DNA from: a bacterium
GTDB lineage: Bacteria > Actinomycetota > Acidimicrobiia > Acidimicrobiales > Bin134
Assembly (NCBI GenBank): GCA_026708015.1
Contig: JAPOVT010000023.1
Location: 22,644-86,643, forward strand
Direction: 5' to 3'
Length of the DNA: 64,000 nucleotides
Within the stretch, counting starts at the first letter, position 1, and every line of letters begins with the position of its first letter. The notes beneath the pieces were generated by a model. It was given only the letters and a program-made list of their open reading frames with translations, searched no databases and was not told the origin of the DNA. Made by a program: the position numbers and the translations under genes. Below, piece by piece: positions 8,844 through 16,586 of the stretch.

Positions 8844-8871
8844 CGGTAGATATTTGATCCTTGTAGGTGCT

Positions 8872-9027
8872 CTACGTGGACCCTCCCCGAGACCTTCCGG
8901 TGGCGGTCTTGTGACCAAACACGCATGGTGTCGGCCAATAGCCCTGATTAATCCGGGCAGTTTCGGCCATCGCTACACGCGCGGCACGGCCTTGATGGCC
9001 GAATGCGAGATAGCTCTGGGCGAACAT
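8872..9027 (-). CDS. Putative 51-codon leader ORF upstream of whiB7
   Basis: ATG at 9027 and TAG at 8872-8874, in the transcribed leader of whiB7. The peptide starts MFAQSYLAFGHQ and ends GRSRGGST. No ribosome site precedes it, but the predicted transcription start falls at or next to the ATG, so it could be leaderless. It spans the 5' arm (8887-8894) of the putative antiterminator. By analogy with mycobacterial and Streptomyces whiB7 leaders, slow translation here would let the antiterminator form. Expression is inferred only from layout. Confidence 0.5.
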   Translation of the reverse strand: MFAQSYLAFGHQGRAARVAMAETARINQGYWPTPCVFGHKTATGRSRGGST

Positions 9028-9034
9028 GACCACT

Positions 9035-9070
9035 ACTCAACAGTGTATTGAGCGCGATGTCAATTTATTT
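9035..9070 (-). promoter_or_regulatory. Putative whiB7 promoter with WhiB7-type AT-rich element
   Basis: On the minus strand an AAATAAA element (9064-9070) directly abuts a perfect TTGACA -35 box (9058-9063). A weak -10 (TTGAGT, 9035-9040) follows at 17-bp spacing. An AT-rich block just upstream of the -35 box is the known signature of WhiB7-activated promoters, so positive autoregulation is likely. The -10 box is poor, as expected for an activator-dependent promoter. Confidence 0.55.
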
Positions 9071-9094
9071 CCCGATCAATTTGTGGGCGGGCAG

Positions 9095-10171
9095 CTAGAG
9101 CCCTGGCTTGATCTCAAACGTCACCAGTCCCTCGGAGGTGACGTCTTGGTTAGCTTCGCCGATTACCTTGAGGTGTACGAGGTGGGCGAAGGTCTCACTG
9201 GCGGCCATGTTGCCCCAGGCCCGCTCGCTGAACAGCACCCGCATGAAGTCCTCCACGGTGGCGCAACCCAGCCTTCCGCTGGCGTGCCGCAATACGTTCA
9301 GCCGCTCGTGGTGGTGATCGCAGATGTCGTCGGCTCGGGCCCCGATGTCGGAGAACGGGTGTCCGTGAGCCGGTAGGGCCATGGTGGCACCCTCCAGAGT
9401 CTTCATGCGCTCCAGCGAGTCGAAGAACTCGGCCAGCGAGTCGTCGGTGTCGCTGCGCCCGGCGATGTGGGGAGTGATGGTGGGCAGCACGTGGTCGCCC
9501 GAGAACACCGCGCCGTGCTCGGGGTCGTAGAGGCAAAGGTGGTCGCCGGTGTGGCCGGGGGTGTGGAGCGCCACCCAGTCCCGTCGGGCGAAGCGGACAA
9601 CCTGGCTGTCCACCACCTTTACCGTTGGCTTGGGAGTCTGGAACCAGCGGGCATGGAAGTTGTCCCTGGCCCGGAACCGCTCGATGTACTCCCGGCTGGG
9701 GGGAGTTCGCTCGGTTCCCCACGGGGTGAGATCGCGGAAGCTGTCCTCGATCCGCTCCAGAACCTCATCCTCGGAGGCGTTGCCCTCGGCGTCGTGATCT
9801 TCCCTCGTCTCGTTGTGTTCCCAGATCGGGCGAAAGCTCTCGTGGGTCAAAATGTCGGCGCCGGCCTCCTCTCGCAGCCGCTCGGCACCGCCGAAGTGGT
9901 CGAAGTGGGAGTGGGTGATGATGGCGGTGTGAACGTCGCCCACCTTGTAGCCGGCCCGGTCGAGCCGGTCGACCAGGGTGTTCCAGGAATCGGGGCCGGG
10001 CAGGCCGGGGTCGACCACCGCCACCCCCCGCTCATCCTCCATCACGTAGCAGTTCACATGGCCGAGTCCGGGCAGGTTCACCGGCAACATTGTGCGAAGC
10101 ACTCCGGGGACCACCTCGGTGATCTCGGTGGTGGCCTCCTCCTGCTCCTGTTTGCGGGGCCGCTCGGTCAT
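9095..10171 (-). CDS. MBL-fold metallo-hydrolase
   Basis: Metallo-beta-lactamase-fold hydrolase of 358 residues. The metal-binding motif HSHFDH is at 87-92, with further ligands in HTPGHTGDHL and VFSGDHVLP. An N-terminal segment, VVDPGLPGPDSW, resembles the glyoxalase II/lactonase-like group. The C-terminal helical region of about 100 residues fits that subfamily. Substrate cannot be read from sequence. Its start overlaps the orn stop by 4 bp, so they form one operon. It is not expected to hydrolyse beta-lactams merely because of the fold. Confidence 0.88.
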   Translation of the reverse strand: MTERPRKQEQEEATTEITEVVPGVLRTMLPVNLPGLGHVNCYVMEDERGVAVVDPGLPGPDSWNTLVDRLDRAGYKVGDVHTAIITHSHFDHFGGAERLREEAGADILTHESFRPIWEHNETREDHDAEGNASEDEVLERIEDSFRDLTPWGTERTPPSREYIERFRARDNFHARWFQTPKPTVKVVDSQVVRFARRDWVALHTPGHTGDHLCLYDPEHGAVFSGDHVLPTITPHIAGRSDTDDSLAEFFDSLERMKTLEGATMALPAHGHPFSDIGARADDICDHHHERLNVLRHASGRLGCATVEDFMRVLFSERAWGNMAASETFAHLVHLKVIGEANQDVTSEGLVTFEIKPGL

Positions 10172-10743
10172 TGGCCCGCCTTTGGTGGAGCGGAGAAACC
10201 TGCCTCCGTGGGAACGGCAAAAAACGTGTCCCGGTAGTGGCGCAGTTCGTTGAGACTCTCGCAGATGTCGTCAAGGGCGCGGTGGCCTTTGGCTTTTTGA
10301 GGGGCTTTGCGGAAGACGCTGTGATTCCACCGCCGAGCCAGTTCTTTCACGGTGGAGACGTCGATGGAGCGATAGTGAAGAAAGTTCTCCACCTCGGGGA
10401 GCTGGGCGGCCAGGAAACGGCGGTCTACCCCGATGGAGTTGCCGCAGAGCGGCACGCTGCGGGGCTTGTCGATGTGGGTCTTGAGAAACTCCAGGGTCAT
10501 CTCGCCGGCGGCCTCCAGGCTGAGCGTGGATGCTTTGATCTGATCCAGCAGCCCGCTCTTGGTGTGCATCTCCACCACCACCTGCTGCATGGAGGCCAAT
10601 GCCTCCGGTGGTGCCGAAACCACCAGATCAGGGCCCTCGGCAATCATCTCCAAGTTGTCGTCGGTGATGAGAGTGGCGATTTCCACGATCACGTCAGTGG
10701 CCGGGTCCAACCCCGTCATCTCCAAGTCCATCCACGCCAGCAT
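10168..10743 (-). CDS. orn: Oligoribonuclease
   Basis: DEDDh 3'-5' exoribonuclease that clears 2-5 nt RNA fragments and linear cyclic-di-nucleotide products such as pGpG. The protein has 191 residues. Exo I is WMDLEMTGLD (Asp6, Glu8), Exo II lies in CGNSIGVDRRFL, and Exo III in KGHRALDDI. These are all the catalytic residues expected. The last 12 residues extend beyond the usual end. It overlaps the MBL gene by ATGA and is divergent from dut, sharing the 10744-10844 interval as promoter region. Confidence 0.96.
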   Translation of the reverse strand: MLAWMDLEMTGLDPATDVIVEIATLITDDNLEMIAEGPDLVVSAPPEALASMQQVVVEMHTKSGLLDQIKASTLSLEAAGEMTLEFLKTHIDKPRSVPLCGNSIGVDRRFLAAQLPEVENFLHYRSIDVSTVKELARRWNHSVFRKAPQKAKGHRALDDICESLNELRHYRDTFFAVPTEAGFSAPPKAGQ

Positions 10744-10844
10744 GCTGATCTGACCCTAGAGCTTTGCATCGGCCGAACCCGCACCGGCGAGTAATCGGCG
10801 CGGATCAGGAGAAGTCTCTGTTCAGGCCAGGTAGTGTCACCGCC

Positions 10845-11282
10845 GTGTTGGAGATTCCCATTGTTCGCAGCCGCCCTGACCTGCCATTTCCCCGCTACGC
10901 CACCGAGGGCGATGCGGGTGCCGACCTCGTAGCCAGCGAAGACATCGAGTTGGCCCCGGGCGGCGGACGGGGCCTTGTGCCTACCGGCACGTTCATTGCC
11001 ATTCCCGAGGGTTATGCCGGATTCGTGCAGCCCCGTAGCGGCTTGGCGCTGCGCCACGGGGTCACCTGTCTGAACACACCTGGCCTGATCGACTCCGGCT
11101 ATCGGGGCGAGCTGAAGGTGCTGTTGGTGAACACCGATCCGGCCGAGCCGTTCACCGTGCGCCGGGGCGACCGGATCGCCCAACTTGTGCTGCAAAAGGT
11201 GGAGCAGGCCGATTTCGTGGAGGTGGAGGAGTTGCCCCCGTCGTCACGGGGATCAGGAGGATTTGGCTCTACTGGCGCCTAG
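10845..11282 (+). CDS. dut: Deoxyuridine 5'-triphosphate nucleotidohydrolase (dUTPase)
   Basis: Trimeric dUTPase, 145 residues, hydrolysing dUTP to dUMP and PPi. Motif 1 is EGDAGADL (21-28), motif 2 PRSGLA, motif 3 [11 protein letters not shown], motif 4 [10 protein letters not shown], and motif 5 [10 protein letters not shown] at the C-terminus. All five are intact. I chose GTG at 10845 because it gives the family length; the frame extends upstream to 10764 but that adds non-homologous residues in the orn-dut promoter interval. The 3' end overlaps the convergent gene by 4 bp. Confidence 0.95.
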   Translation: MLEIPIVRSRPDLPFPRYATEGDAGADLVASEDIELAPGGGRGLVPTGTFIAIPEGYAGFVQPRSGLALRHGVTCLNTPGLIDSGYRGELKVLLVNTDPAEPFTVRRGDRIAQLVLQKVEQADFVEVEELPPSSRGSGGFGSTGA

Positions 11283-11641
11283 CCCACGCCCTTGGCCGAC
11301 TTCTGGAGCCAAAGGCGGCGCTCGTCGGGGTCAAGCTTCCACGAGTCCACCAGCGACCCCGCGGAAGACTCGAACCGGTCGATCCGACTGTGGGGGATGG
11401 GATTGCATCCTTGGTCGTGCCGCTGGGCCTCGATGGTCACGATCCCTGCCTTGCTCTGATAGTCGAACGAGATTGCGCCGTCGGGCTGCTCTGGCTCCAA
11501 GAGCAGCAGCACGGCTTCCTTGATGGCCTGGCCGAGTTCGGCGACTTCCTCAGAGGGGAAACCCTGATGGGTGGCGGCGTGTACGGCCGCGATCTCTGCC
11601 ATGCGGCCATACCGCTTGAGTGCTGGCACCTTGACTCTCAC
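11279..11641 (-). CDS. HATPase-like anti-sigma-type regulatory protein
   Basis: About 120 residues from a GTG at 11641. The opening [21 protein letters not shown] and the following [14 protein letters not shown] resemble the first strand and the N-box helix (ELxxAxxEA) of serine-kinase anti-sigma factors of the RsbW/HATPase_c_2 type. The later G-box motifs are not clear, so catalytic competence is uncertain. It is divergent from the nadX-like gene and convergent with dut. The frame stays open to 12004, but the upstream part lies antisense to nadX and is not coding-like. Confidence 0.55.
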   Translation of the reverse strand: MRVKVPALKRYGRMAEIAAVHAATHQGFPSEEVAELGQAIKEAVLLLLEPEQPDGAISFDYQSKAGIVTIEAQRHDQGCNPIPHSRIDRFESSAGSLVDSWKLDPDERRLWLQKSAKGVG

Positions 11642-11750
11642 GTCGCCGCCCCCGGTGCTCAGCCTTCCATGACCGCCGGTCCCATGTCTTGAGGGTACCA
11701 ACAAGAGCAACAGAACACTGAAAAAGGAGTGCAGCCGATATTCTTGCTCG

Positions 11751-12530
11751 ATGCTTCGAGTCGGTTTGATCGGTTGCGGGGCCATCGGTTCAGTGGTGGC
11801 CCGCGAGCTGTCGCAAGGTGCCGTCAAGGGGGCAGAGCTGACTGCGGTCTTCGATCTCGTGGTCGACCATCCGCTGAAGGTGGGGGAGCGGGACTCGCTG
11901 CTATCCCGATCTGATGTGGTGGTGGAGGCGGCCGGCCATGGGGCCCTCCGAGAACACGGTGTGGCAATCCGGGAATCGGGGGCCGATCTGTTGGTGGTGA
12001 GCATTGGCGCCCTGGCCGACGATGACCTTGAGGTCCGATTGCGACGGGCCGAAGGCGGACGACTCTATCTATGTACCGGTGCCATCGGCGGATTCGACAT
12101 ACTGCGGGCGGCCATGCTCTTCGGACCGTTGGAGGAGGTGGCCATCACCAGCACCAAGCCCGCGGTGGCGCTGAGCCGCCCATGGATGGAGCAGACGGTG
12201 CAGGATGCTCTGGCCGGTGGGTCCGAGCCGGTGAAAGTTTTCGATGGTCCGGCTCGAGAAGCGTGTGCCTTGTTCCCAGAATCAGCCAACGTGACCGCCA
12301 CCTTGTCGTTGGCCACCCTCGGGTTCGACCGTGTGCGGGTGCAAATGGTGGGCGACCCGGCAGTTACCCGGGTGCGGCACGTTGTGACCGCTTCGGGAGC
12401 GGCAGGCGCCTACGAGCTGTCATTCGAGAATGCCGCCTCCCCCGACAACCCCCGTACCAGCGCGGTCACCGCCTATTCGGTGCTCCGGGCTGTCGGTGAC
12501 ATTCGCCGTCCCCCGGTTTCTTTTCTTTAG
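11751..12530 (+). CDS. nadX: L-aspartate dehydrogenase-like protein
   Basis: NAD(P)-dependent dehydrogenase of 259 residues with an N-terminal Rossmann motif GLIGCGAIGS. The domain arrangement (Rossmann fold, then a second alpha/beta catalytic domain with the segment LSLATLGFDRVRVQMVGDP) fits the aspartate dehydrogenase/DUF108 family. That enzyme makes iminoaspartate for NAD synthesis. The ATG start gives MLRVGLIGCG, typical of the family. No nadA or nadC gene is adjacent, so the pathway role is inferred from family only. Confidence 0.8.
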   Translation: MLRVGLIGCGAIGSVVARELSQGAVKGAELTAVFDLVVDHPLKVGERDSLLSRSDVVVEAAGHGALREHGVAIRESGADLLVVSIGALADDDLEVRLRRAEGGRLYLCTGAIGGFDILRAAMLFGPLEEVAITSTKPAVALSRPWMEQTVQDALAGGSEPVKVFDGPAREACALFPESANVTATLSLATLGFDRVRVQMVGDPAVTRVRHVVTASGAAGAYELSFENAASPDNPRTSAVTAYSVLRAVGDIRRPPVSFL

Positions 12531-12664
12531 GCAAGGTGCTGGACATGGTGATGGGGCTGCGGGTGTCGGCCGAAGTCGAGCGCATGGCCAAGACGGCGGC
12601 GAACTCGGGCTCGAGGCGTACCCCGAGTTCGTGCTGATGCCCGAGCCGAACGACTTGGACTAGA

Positions 12665-13414
12665 TCAGGTGCAGGGCTCCCCGGGGGCGACCGCGGGGAG
12701 GCGTCCGGCCCGCATTGAGGTCACCGATGTACCGTCGGTCTCCCAGATCACCCGGTAGTCGGCGTCGGCTTCGTCAACGGGGACGTACTGGATGGAGTTT
12801 CCGGTGCCGTCGGCATAGGGGGACACCACGAGTCGTTCCCCGAACAACTCGTGAAGCTGGGCTTCGGTGCTGCCCACACTGGCTCCCGAGCGGGTGGTGA
12901 TGCTCGGATTGGTGATATCGATCCGCTCGATGCTGCTGTTGTAAATCGTGAGCACCACACCCGATGGCCCGCCCGCCGGGGCCAGCAGATAGCACCGGGG
13001 GGTGCCTTCTCCGGGGCCGCCGGTCCACAGGGTGGTGACCGCGTCGCCTGCCTCCTCCGGGGTCATGCCGAAGTAAACCGAGCCGAGTCCCACGGTGGTG
13101 AGCTTGTCGTCGCTGGTGAACGCCGGATCGTTGAGGTCCTCGGGCTCGGGCCGCTCCAGGGGCTCAGATGTCAGCACGGGCACCGGTGTGGACTCCTCAA
13201 CCGGAGCGGGCGTGGACTCAACCTCTGGTGCCGGATCGGGCTCCTCTTCGACAGGTTCCTCTTCGACGGGCTCCTCGATGGGCGCCGGTGTGGAGATGGG
13301 TGCCGGCTCTTCGGCTGCTGGTTCCGGCGTTGCCTCATCGGCGGACTCGTCGTCGTTCCCGCAGGCCGCGAAGAGCAGAGCCAAGATGGCGATCAATGCT
13401 ATAGAGCGTCGCAT
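12665..13414 (-). CDS. Hypothetical lipoprotein with acidic Pro/Glu linker
   Basis: Predicted lipoprotein of 249 residues. A basic start MRRSIALIAILALLFAACG ends in lipobox FAAC (Cys18). Residues about 22-95 are a Pro/Glu/Ala-rich low-complexity linker, presumably spanning the cell wall. The C-terminal 150 residues form a compact domain with LTTVGLGSVYFGMTPEEA and two well-spaced cysteines. The LGxVxxGMTxxEA start resembles small extracellular domains common in actinobacterial lipoproteins, function unknown. It is monocistronic, with tRNA-Lys just upstream. Confidence 0.8.
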   Translation of the reverse strand: MRRSIALIAILALLFAACGNDDESADEATPEPAAEEPAPISTPAPIEEPVEEEPVEEEPDPAPEVESTPAPVEESTPVPVLTSEPLERPEPEDLNDPAFTSDDKLTTVGLGSVYFGMTPEEAGDAVTTLWTGGPGEGTPRCYLLAPAGGPSGVVLTIYNSSIERIDITNPSITTRSGASVGSTEAQLHELFGERLVVSPYADGTGNSIQYVPVDEADADYRVIWETDGTSVTSMRAGRLPAVAPGEPCT

Positions 13415-13451
13415 GGCCCTCAGCGTAGTAGGAAGATCGGTTCGAGTCTTG

Positions 13452-13524
13452 TAGGCCGCCTGGGACTCGAACCCAGCACCTTGAGATTAAAAGTCTCCTG
13501 CTCTACCTGATGAGCTAGCGGCCC
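13452..13524 (-). tRNA. tRNA-Lys (anticodon UUU)
   Basis: A 73-nt cloverleaf. The 7-bp acceptor is GGGCCGC with GCGGCCT (first pair G-U). The D-arm is GCTC/GAGC, the anticodon loop CTTTTAA, and the T-arm CTGGG/CCCAG around TTCGAGT. Discriminator is A and no CCA is encoded. The outermost anticodon-stem pair is a G-A mismatch; everything else is canonical. Confidence 0.96.
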
Positions 13525-13576
13525 GCCGTCACTGTATCGCCCCCAGTCGGCGGCTTGGTCGGTAATATGCCCCACG

Positions 13577-13765
13577 GTGGAAGCCTGGGAAGCCCTGCTG
13601 GGCGATGTGGAGAGCGAGTTGATCGACGTGGAGGCGGTGCTCGCCGATCTCGACGACCTCGATGCCTTGCGCCATCGGGTTCACGCCGCCCAAGCCGACG
13701 GAAGCATTCACCAGCGCCCGGTGCTCCAGCGCTGCGCCGAGCTGTTTCAGAGCAACGCCGGCTAG
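13577..13765 (+). CDS. Small acidic hypothetical protein
   Basis: GTG-initiated frame of 62 residues, strongly helical and acidic, with Leu/Ala heptads (EAWEALLGDVESELIDVEAV). Codon composition looks coding and it ends 4 bp inside the convergent phosphatase gene. No family recognised. The GTG has no convincing ribosome site, so the call is tentative. Confidence 0.42.
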   Translation: MEAWEALLGDVESELIDVEAVLADLDDLDALRHRVHAAQADGSIHQRPVLQRCAELFQSNAG

Positions 13766-14367
13766 AGCAGGTCCGCCGCGGGCACCTGGATATCCACGCC
13801 CTCGAGGGGGTGGATCCGCTCTCCGGCAACCAGTTGGCCGTTGTCCACCGTTACCCAGCGGCCGCTCATGTTTGTGACCCGGCTGGGCGGGCAGCCCAAG
13901 TGGGCTTCCAGCGAGTAGATGACCCCTCCGTGGGTTACCACAACGGCCGATCGGTCGCCCACCACATCGGCCAACCGGTGGAGACCGGCCAACACCCGGG
14001 CCAATAAGGCGTCGTCTTGCTCCCAGCCCGGCGGCCGTCGACCGTCCTCCAAGAATCCGGGGTAGCGCTCTTCAATCTGCGCCCGGGTCAATCCGGAGAA
14101 CTCCCGCACATCCCGCTCGATCAGCTCGGGAGCCGGGATCGGCGGATTGCAGCCCAGTGCTTCGGCAATGATCTCCGCGCTGACCCAGGATCGTTTCAGG
14201 GTGGACGAGGCCACCACAGCAGTTGGCTCGAGCCGGGCCGCCGCCTCTTCCGCCTGCTGGCGTCCCAGCTCTGACAGCGGGGGATCGGCTTGGCCTTGCC
14301 AGCGCCGGGACGCATTCCATTCCGACTGCCCGTGTCGGATCAGCAGCAAACGAGCCACGGCTGTCAC
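13762..14367 (-). CDS. Histidine phosphatase family protein (phosphoglycerate mutase-like)
   Basis: Member of the branch-1 histidine phosphatase superfamily, 201 residues. The phospho-acceptor motif LLIRHGQSEWN begins at residue 7, the second conserved region SSTLKRSWVSAEII contains the second Arg, and VVTHGGVI carries the second catalytic His. The central insert, ERDVREFSGLTRAQIEERYP, is typical of cobalamin- or broad-specificity phosphatases of the CobC/PhoE group. The exact substrate cannot be assigned. It is divergent from the MoaD/ThiS-like gene. Confidence 0.88.
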   Translation of the reverse strand: MTAVARLLLIRHGQSEWNASRRWQGQADPPLSELGRQQAEEAAARLEPTAVVASSTLKRSWVSAEIIAEALGCNPPIPAPELIERDVREFSGLTRAQIEERYPGFLEDGRRPPGWEQDDALLARVLAGLHRLADVVGDRSAVVVTHGGVIYSLEAHLGCPPSRVTNMSGRWVTVDNGQLVAGERIHPLEGVDIQVPAADLL

Positions 14368-14428
14368 GGTAATGGGCGGGGCTTTTCAGACTGAGGCAGT
14401 GGCTGAGTATTCCCGTACAATTCTGTTT

Positions 14429-14665
14429 ATGGCCACGCTGCGCCTGTTCGCGCACGTCAGGGAGGCGGCTGGCACCGGCAAAGACGAAGTGCCCGGCGCC
14501 ACTGTCGATCAGGTACTGGCTGCCGCCGCTGATCGCTACGGAACGGCGTTTGCCGAGCAGCTTCAGATTTGCCGGGTGTGGTTGAACGGCGAGCCGGCCA
14601 CCGGGGCTGAGCCTGTGGCCGACGGCGACGAGGTGGCCGTGCTGCCTCCCGTCTCCGGGGGTTAG
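14429..14665 (+). CDS. MoaD/ThiS family sulfur-carrier protein
   Basis: Ubiquitin-fold protein of 78 residues ending in the Gly-Gly (PPVSGG) that is adenylated and thiocarboxylated by an E1-like enzyme. The body matches the family: ATLRLFAHVREAAGT at the start and NGEPATGAEPVADGDEVAVLPPV at the end. MoaD-like sequence suggests molybdopterin synthase small subunit, but no moaE or other moa gene is nearby. The ATG at 14429 is the only start that fits. Confidence 0.88.
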   Translation: MATLRLFAHVREAAGTGKDEVPGATVDQVLAAAADRYGTAFAEQLQICRVWLNGEPATGAEPVADGDEVAVLPPVSGG

Positions 14666-14729
14666 TGTCTCTTGGCCATGCCAGTTCCTTGTTTGGCGGG
14701 CAACGTCGCCCGAAGCAGAGTGTGATGCC

Positions 14730-15944
14730 ATGACGCACAACGTGGCGATCTTGTCGCTGCACACGTCGCCGTTGATGCAGCCCGGTGCAGGCGACAGCGG
14801 CGGCATGAACGTTTACGTCCGGGAGATGGCCGCCGCCTTGGCCCACGCGGGCTGCGAGTGCCGGGTTTACGTGCGTCGGTCCCACCACGGGCTGCCCGAT
14901 GAGGTGGCCATCGAGCCGGGGGTGACCGTAGTTCACATTGATGCCGGATCCCCCGACCTGCGCAAAGAGGAGCTGTTCGGGGTGCTAGACCAGTTCGCCG
15001 ATGGCGTGCTGTCCGACTTCCGGCGCCACCGGCACCCCGACGTTATCCACGCCAACTACTGGCTGTCCGGGGTGGCTGGCCACCGGGTCAAGCATGTGGT
15101 GGAGGTGCCGCTAGCGGTGACCTTTCACACGCTGGCCCGAGTGAAGGCGGCCACTGGCGACCCTGAGTCAGAACACCGGGCCCAGGCCGAAACCGAGGTG
15201 ATCGGCTGCGCCGATGCGGTCATTGCGTCCTGCGAACCGGAAGCCCAGCAACTGCGAGAGTTCTACGATGCTCCGCCTGAGCGGATTGAGCTCGCTCCGC
15301 CGGGAGTGGAACACGCGCTGTTCTCCCCCGGAGATCGCGAAGGCGCCCGCACTGCCCTGGGATTGGGCCGGGGCCCGGTCCTGCTCTTTGTGGGCCGGAT
15401 TCAGCCGTTGAAACGGCCCCTGGTTGCGGTCGAGACGCTGGCCCGTCTGGCTCGCGAGGATGCCCGCCTCCTGGTGGTTGGCGGGCCCAGCGGCACCGAG
15501 GGCGAGGACGAGTATCAGCGCCTCCAAGACCGCATTCACACCTTGGGCCTCGAGGAGCAGGTGACATTGGTTCCCCCCCGGCCTCACCACTGGCTGTCCA
15601 CCTACTACCGGGCCGCCGACGTGGTTCTGGTTCCGAGCCGCAGCGAGTCCTTCGGACTGGTGGCCCTGGAGGCGGCGGCCAGTGGTACCCCGGTGGTGGC
15701 CGCGCCCGTGGGCGGTTTGCGCTCGATCGTGGACCATGGCCGAACCGGATTCTTGGTGGACGATCCCACCGCCGAGGCGTTCGCCGCTCACACGGCCACC
15801 CTTATCGACAACCCGCTGCTGGCCGCCGAGACGGCCATGAATGCGGCCGAGCGAGCTCGTTCGTATTCCTGGGCGGCCATGGCCCGCTCGTTGCGAGCCA
15901 CGTACCGAAGGGTCCAGTCCCGAGTGCCTGTCTATTGCACATGA
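14730..15944 (+). CDS. mshA: D-inositol-3-phosphate glycosyltransferase (mycothiol synthesis)
   Basis: GT-B retaining glycosyltransferase (GT4), 404 residues, transferring GlcNAc from UDP-GlcNAc to inositol-3-phosphate, the first step of mycothiol synthesis. The N-terminal loop DSGGMNVYVREMA is MshA-typical. The C-terminal domain has LLFVGRIQPLKRP and the E-x7-E nucleotide-sugar motif SRSESFGLVALEAAASGTPV. Gene order mshA then ybjN-like matches mycobacteria. The last codons and stop lie inside an 18-bp repeat duplicated at the start of the next gene. Confidence 0.93.
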   Translation: MTHNVAILSLHTSPLMQPGAGDSGGMNVYVREMAAALAHAGCECRVYVRRSHHGLPDEVAIEPGVTVVHIDAGSPDLRKEELFGVLDQFADGVLSDFRRHRHPDVIHANYWLSGVAGHRVKHVVEVPLAVTFHTLARVKAATGDPESEHRAQAETEVIGCADAVIASCEPEAQQLREFYDAPPERIELAPPGVEHALFSPGDREGARTALGLGRGPVLLFVGRIQPLKRPLVAVETLARLAREDARLLVVGGPSGTEGEDEYQRLQDRIHTLGLEEQVTLVPPRPHHWLSTYYRAADVVLVPSRSESFGLVALEAAASGTPVVAAPVGGLRSIVDHGRTGFLVDDPTAEAFAAHTATLIDNPLLAAETAMNAAERARSYSWAAMARSLRATYRRVQSRVPVYCT

Positions 15945-15982
15945 CGCCGCCGATGGCCTGTAACCCTGTCTATTGCACATGA
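15927..15982. repeat. 18-bp direct repeat carrying mshA stop and ybjN start
   Basis: Identical 18-bp copies at 15927-15944 and 15965-15982, separated by 20 bp. The first ends with the mshA TGA; the second contains the ATG of the ybjN-like gene. The arrangement looks like a short tandem duplication across the gene junction that moved an ATGA-type overlap apart. Confidence 0.85.
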
Positions 15983-16434
15983 TTCTGCGGCCTGAGGAGT
16001 TGGCCGCCTTGGAGTCGGACATCGACGCCTGGTTGGACGATCAACTCCACACCAATCCGACAGTGTTGACGGTGGACCGAGGGGAGCCTGGCCAGCGCCG
16101 CTGGTACGTGCGGATGGTGGGGGAGGAGAAGACGGTGTCCACCGTTTGGTTCACCCTCGGCCAACGGCAACTGCACTGCGAGTGCCACTTCATGCCCGCG
16201 CCCGAGGAGAACGAGGCCCGGCTGTACGAGTATCTGTTGCGGCGCAACCGCGAGCTGGTCGGGTTGCGCTTCGCCATCGGGGTGGAGGATGCCGTGTTCC
16301 TGGTGGCCGAACGGCCGGCCCACACGGTTACCGAAGCGGAGATAGACCAGCTTTTGGGATCGTTCTATGCCCACTCGGAGCGGTGGTTCAGGCCCTGCAT
16401 GCGTATCGGCTATGCCACTCGATTCAAGAATTAG
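15979..16434 (+). CDS. YbjN domain-containing protein
   Basis: Cytosolic protein of 151 residues in the YbjN/type III secretion chaperone-like fold family. Features are an acidic N-terminal helix (EELAALESDIDAWLDDQL), WYVRMVGEEKTVSTVWFTLG strands, and LRRNRELVGLRFAI. In mycobacteria a homologue follows mshA directly, so synteny supports the call. Role unknown. The start used is the ATG in the second copy of the 18-bp repeat; a TTG two codons earlier is possible. A strong terminator follows. Confidence 0.82.
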   Translation: MILRPEELAALESDIDAWLDDQLHTNPTVLTVDRGEPGQRRWYVRMVGEEKTVSTVWFTLGQRQLHCECHFMPAPEENEARLYEYLLRRNRELVGLRFAIGVEDAVFLVAERPAHTVTEAEIDQLLGSFYAHSERWFRPCMRIGYATRFKN

Positions 16435-16497
16435 AGCTTTTAATATATTCTAGTTGATATCAGTATATTTAATGTATAGATTCCTCGTGTGGTGCTC

Positions 16498-16548
16498 CTG
16501 GTCGGTGGGGGTGATCGGGGAAGTCCTCCCACCGGCCAGTGCTTTTTT
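16498..16548 (+). terminator. Rho-independent terminator after the mshA-ybjN operon
   Basis: Stem CTGGTCGGTGGG (16498-16509) pairs with CCCACCGGCCAG (16528-16539), with one G-U pair, followed by TGCTTTTTT. This is a classical U-tract terminator and ends the mshA-ybjN transcript before proC. Confidence 0.85.
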
Positions 16549-16586
16549 GTCCGACGGCACCGCCTCTGGCCTGCTATAGCAGGGAG

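Noticed and set aside
12531..12663. Short plus-strand frames after the nadX-like gene, giving EAYPEFVLMPEPNDLD or VSAEVERMAKTAANSG
   Set aside because: Each frame is very short and only joining two frames gives a plausible peptide; too weak to call a gene.
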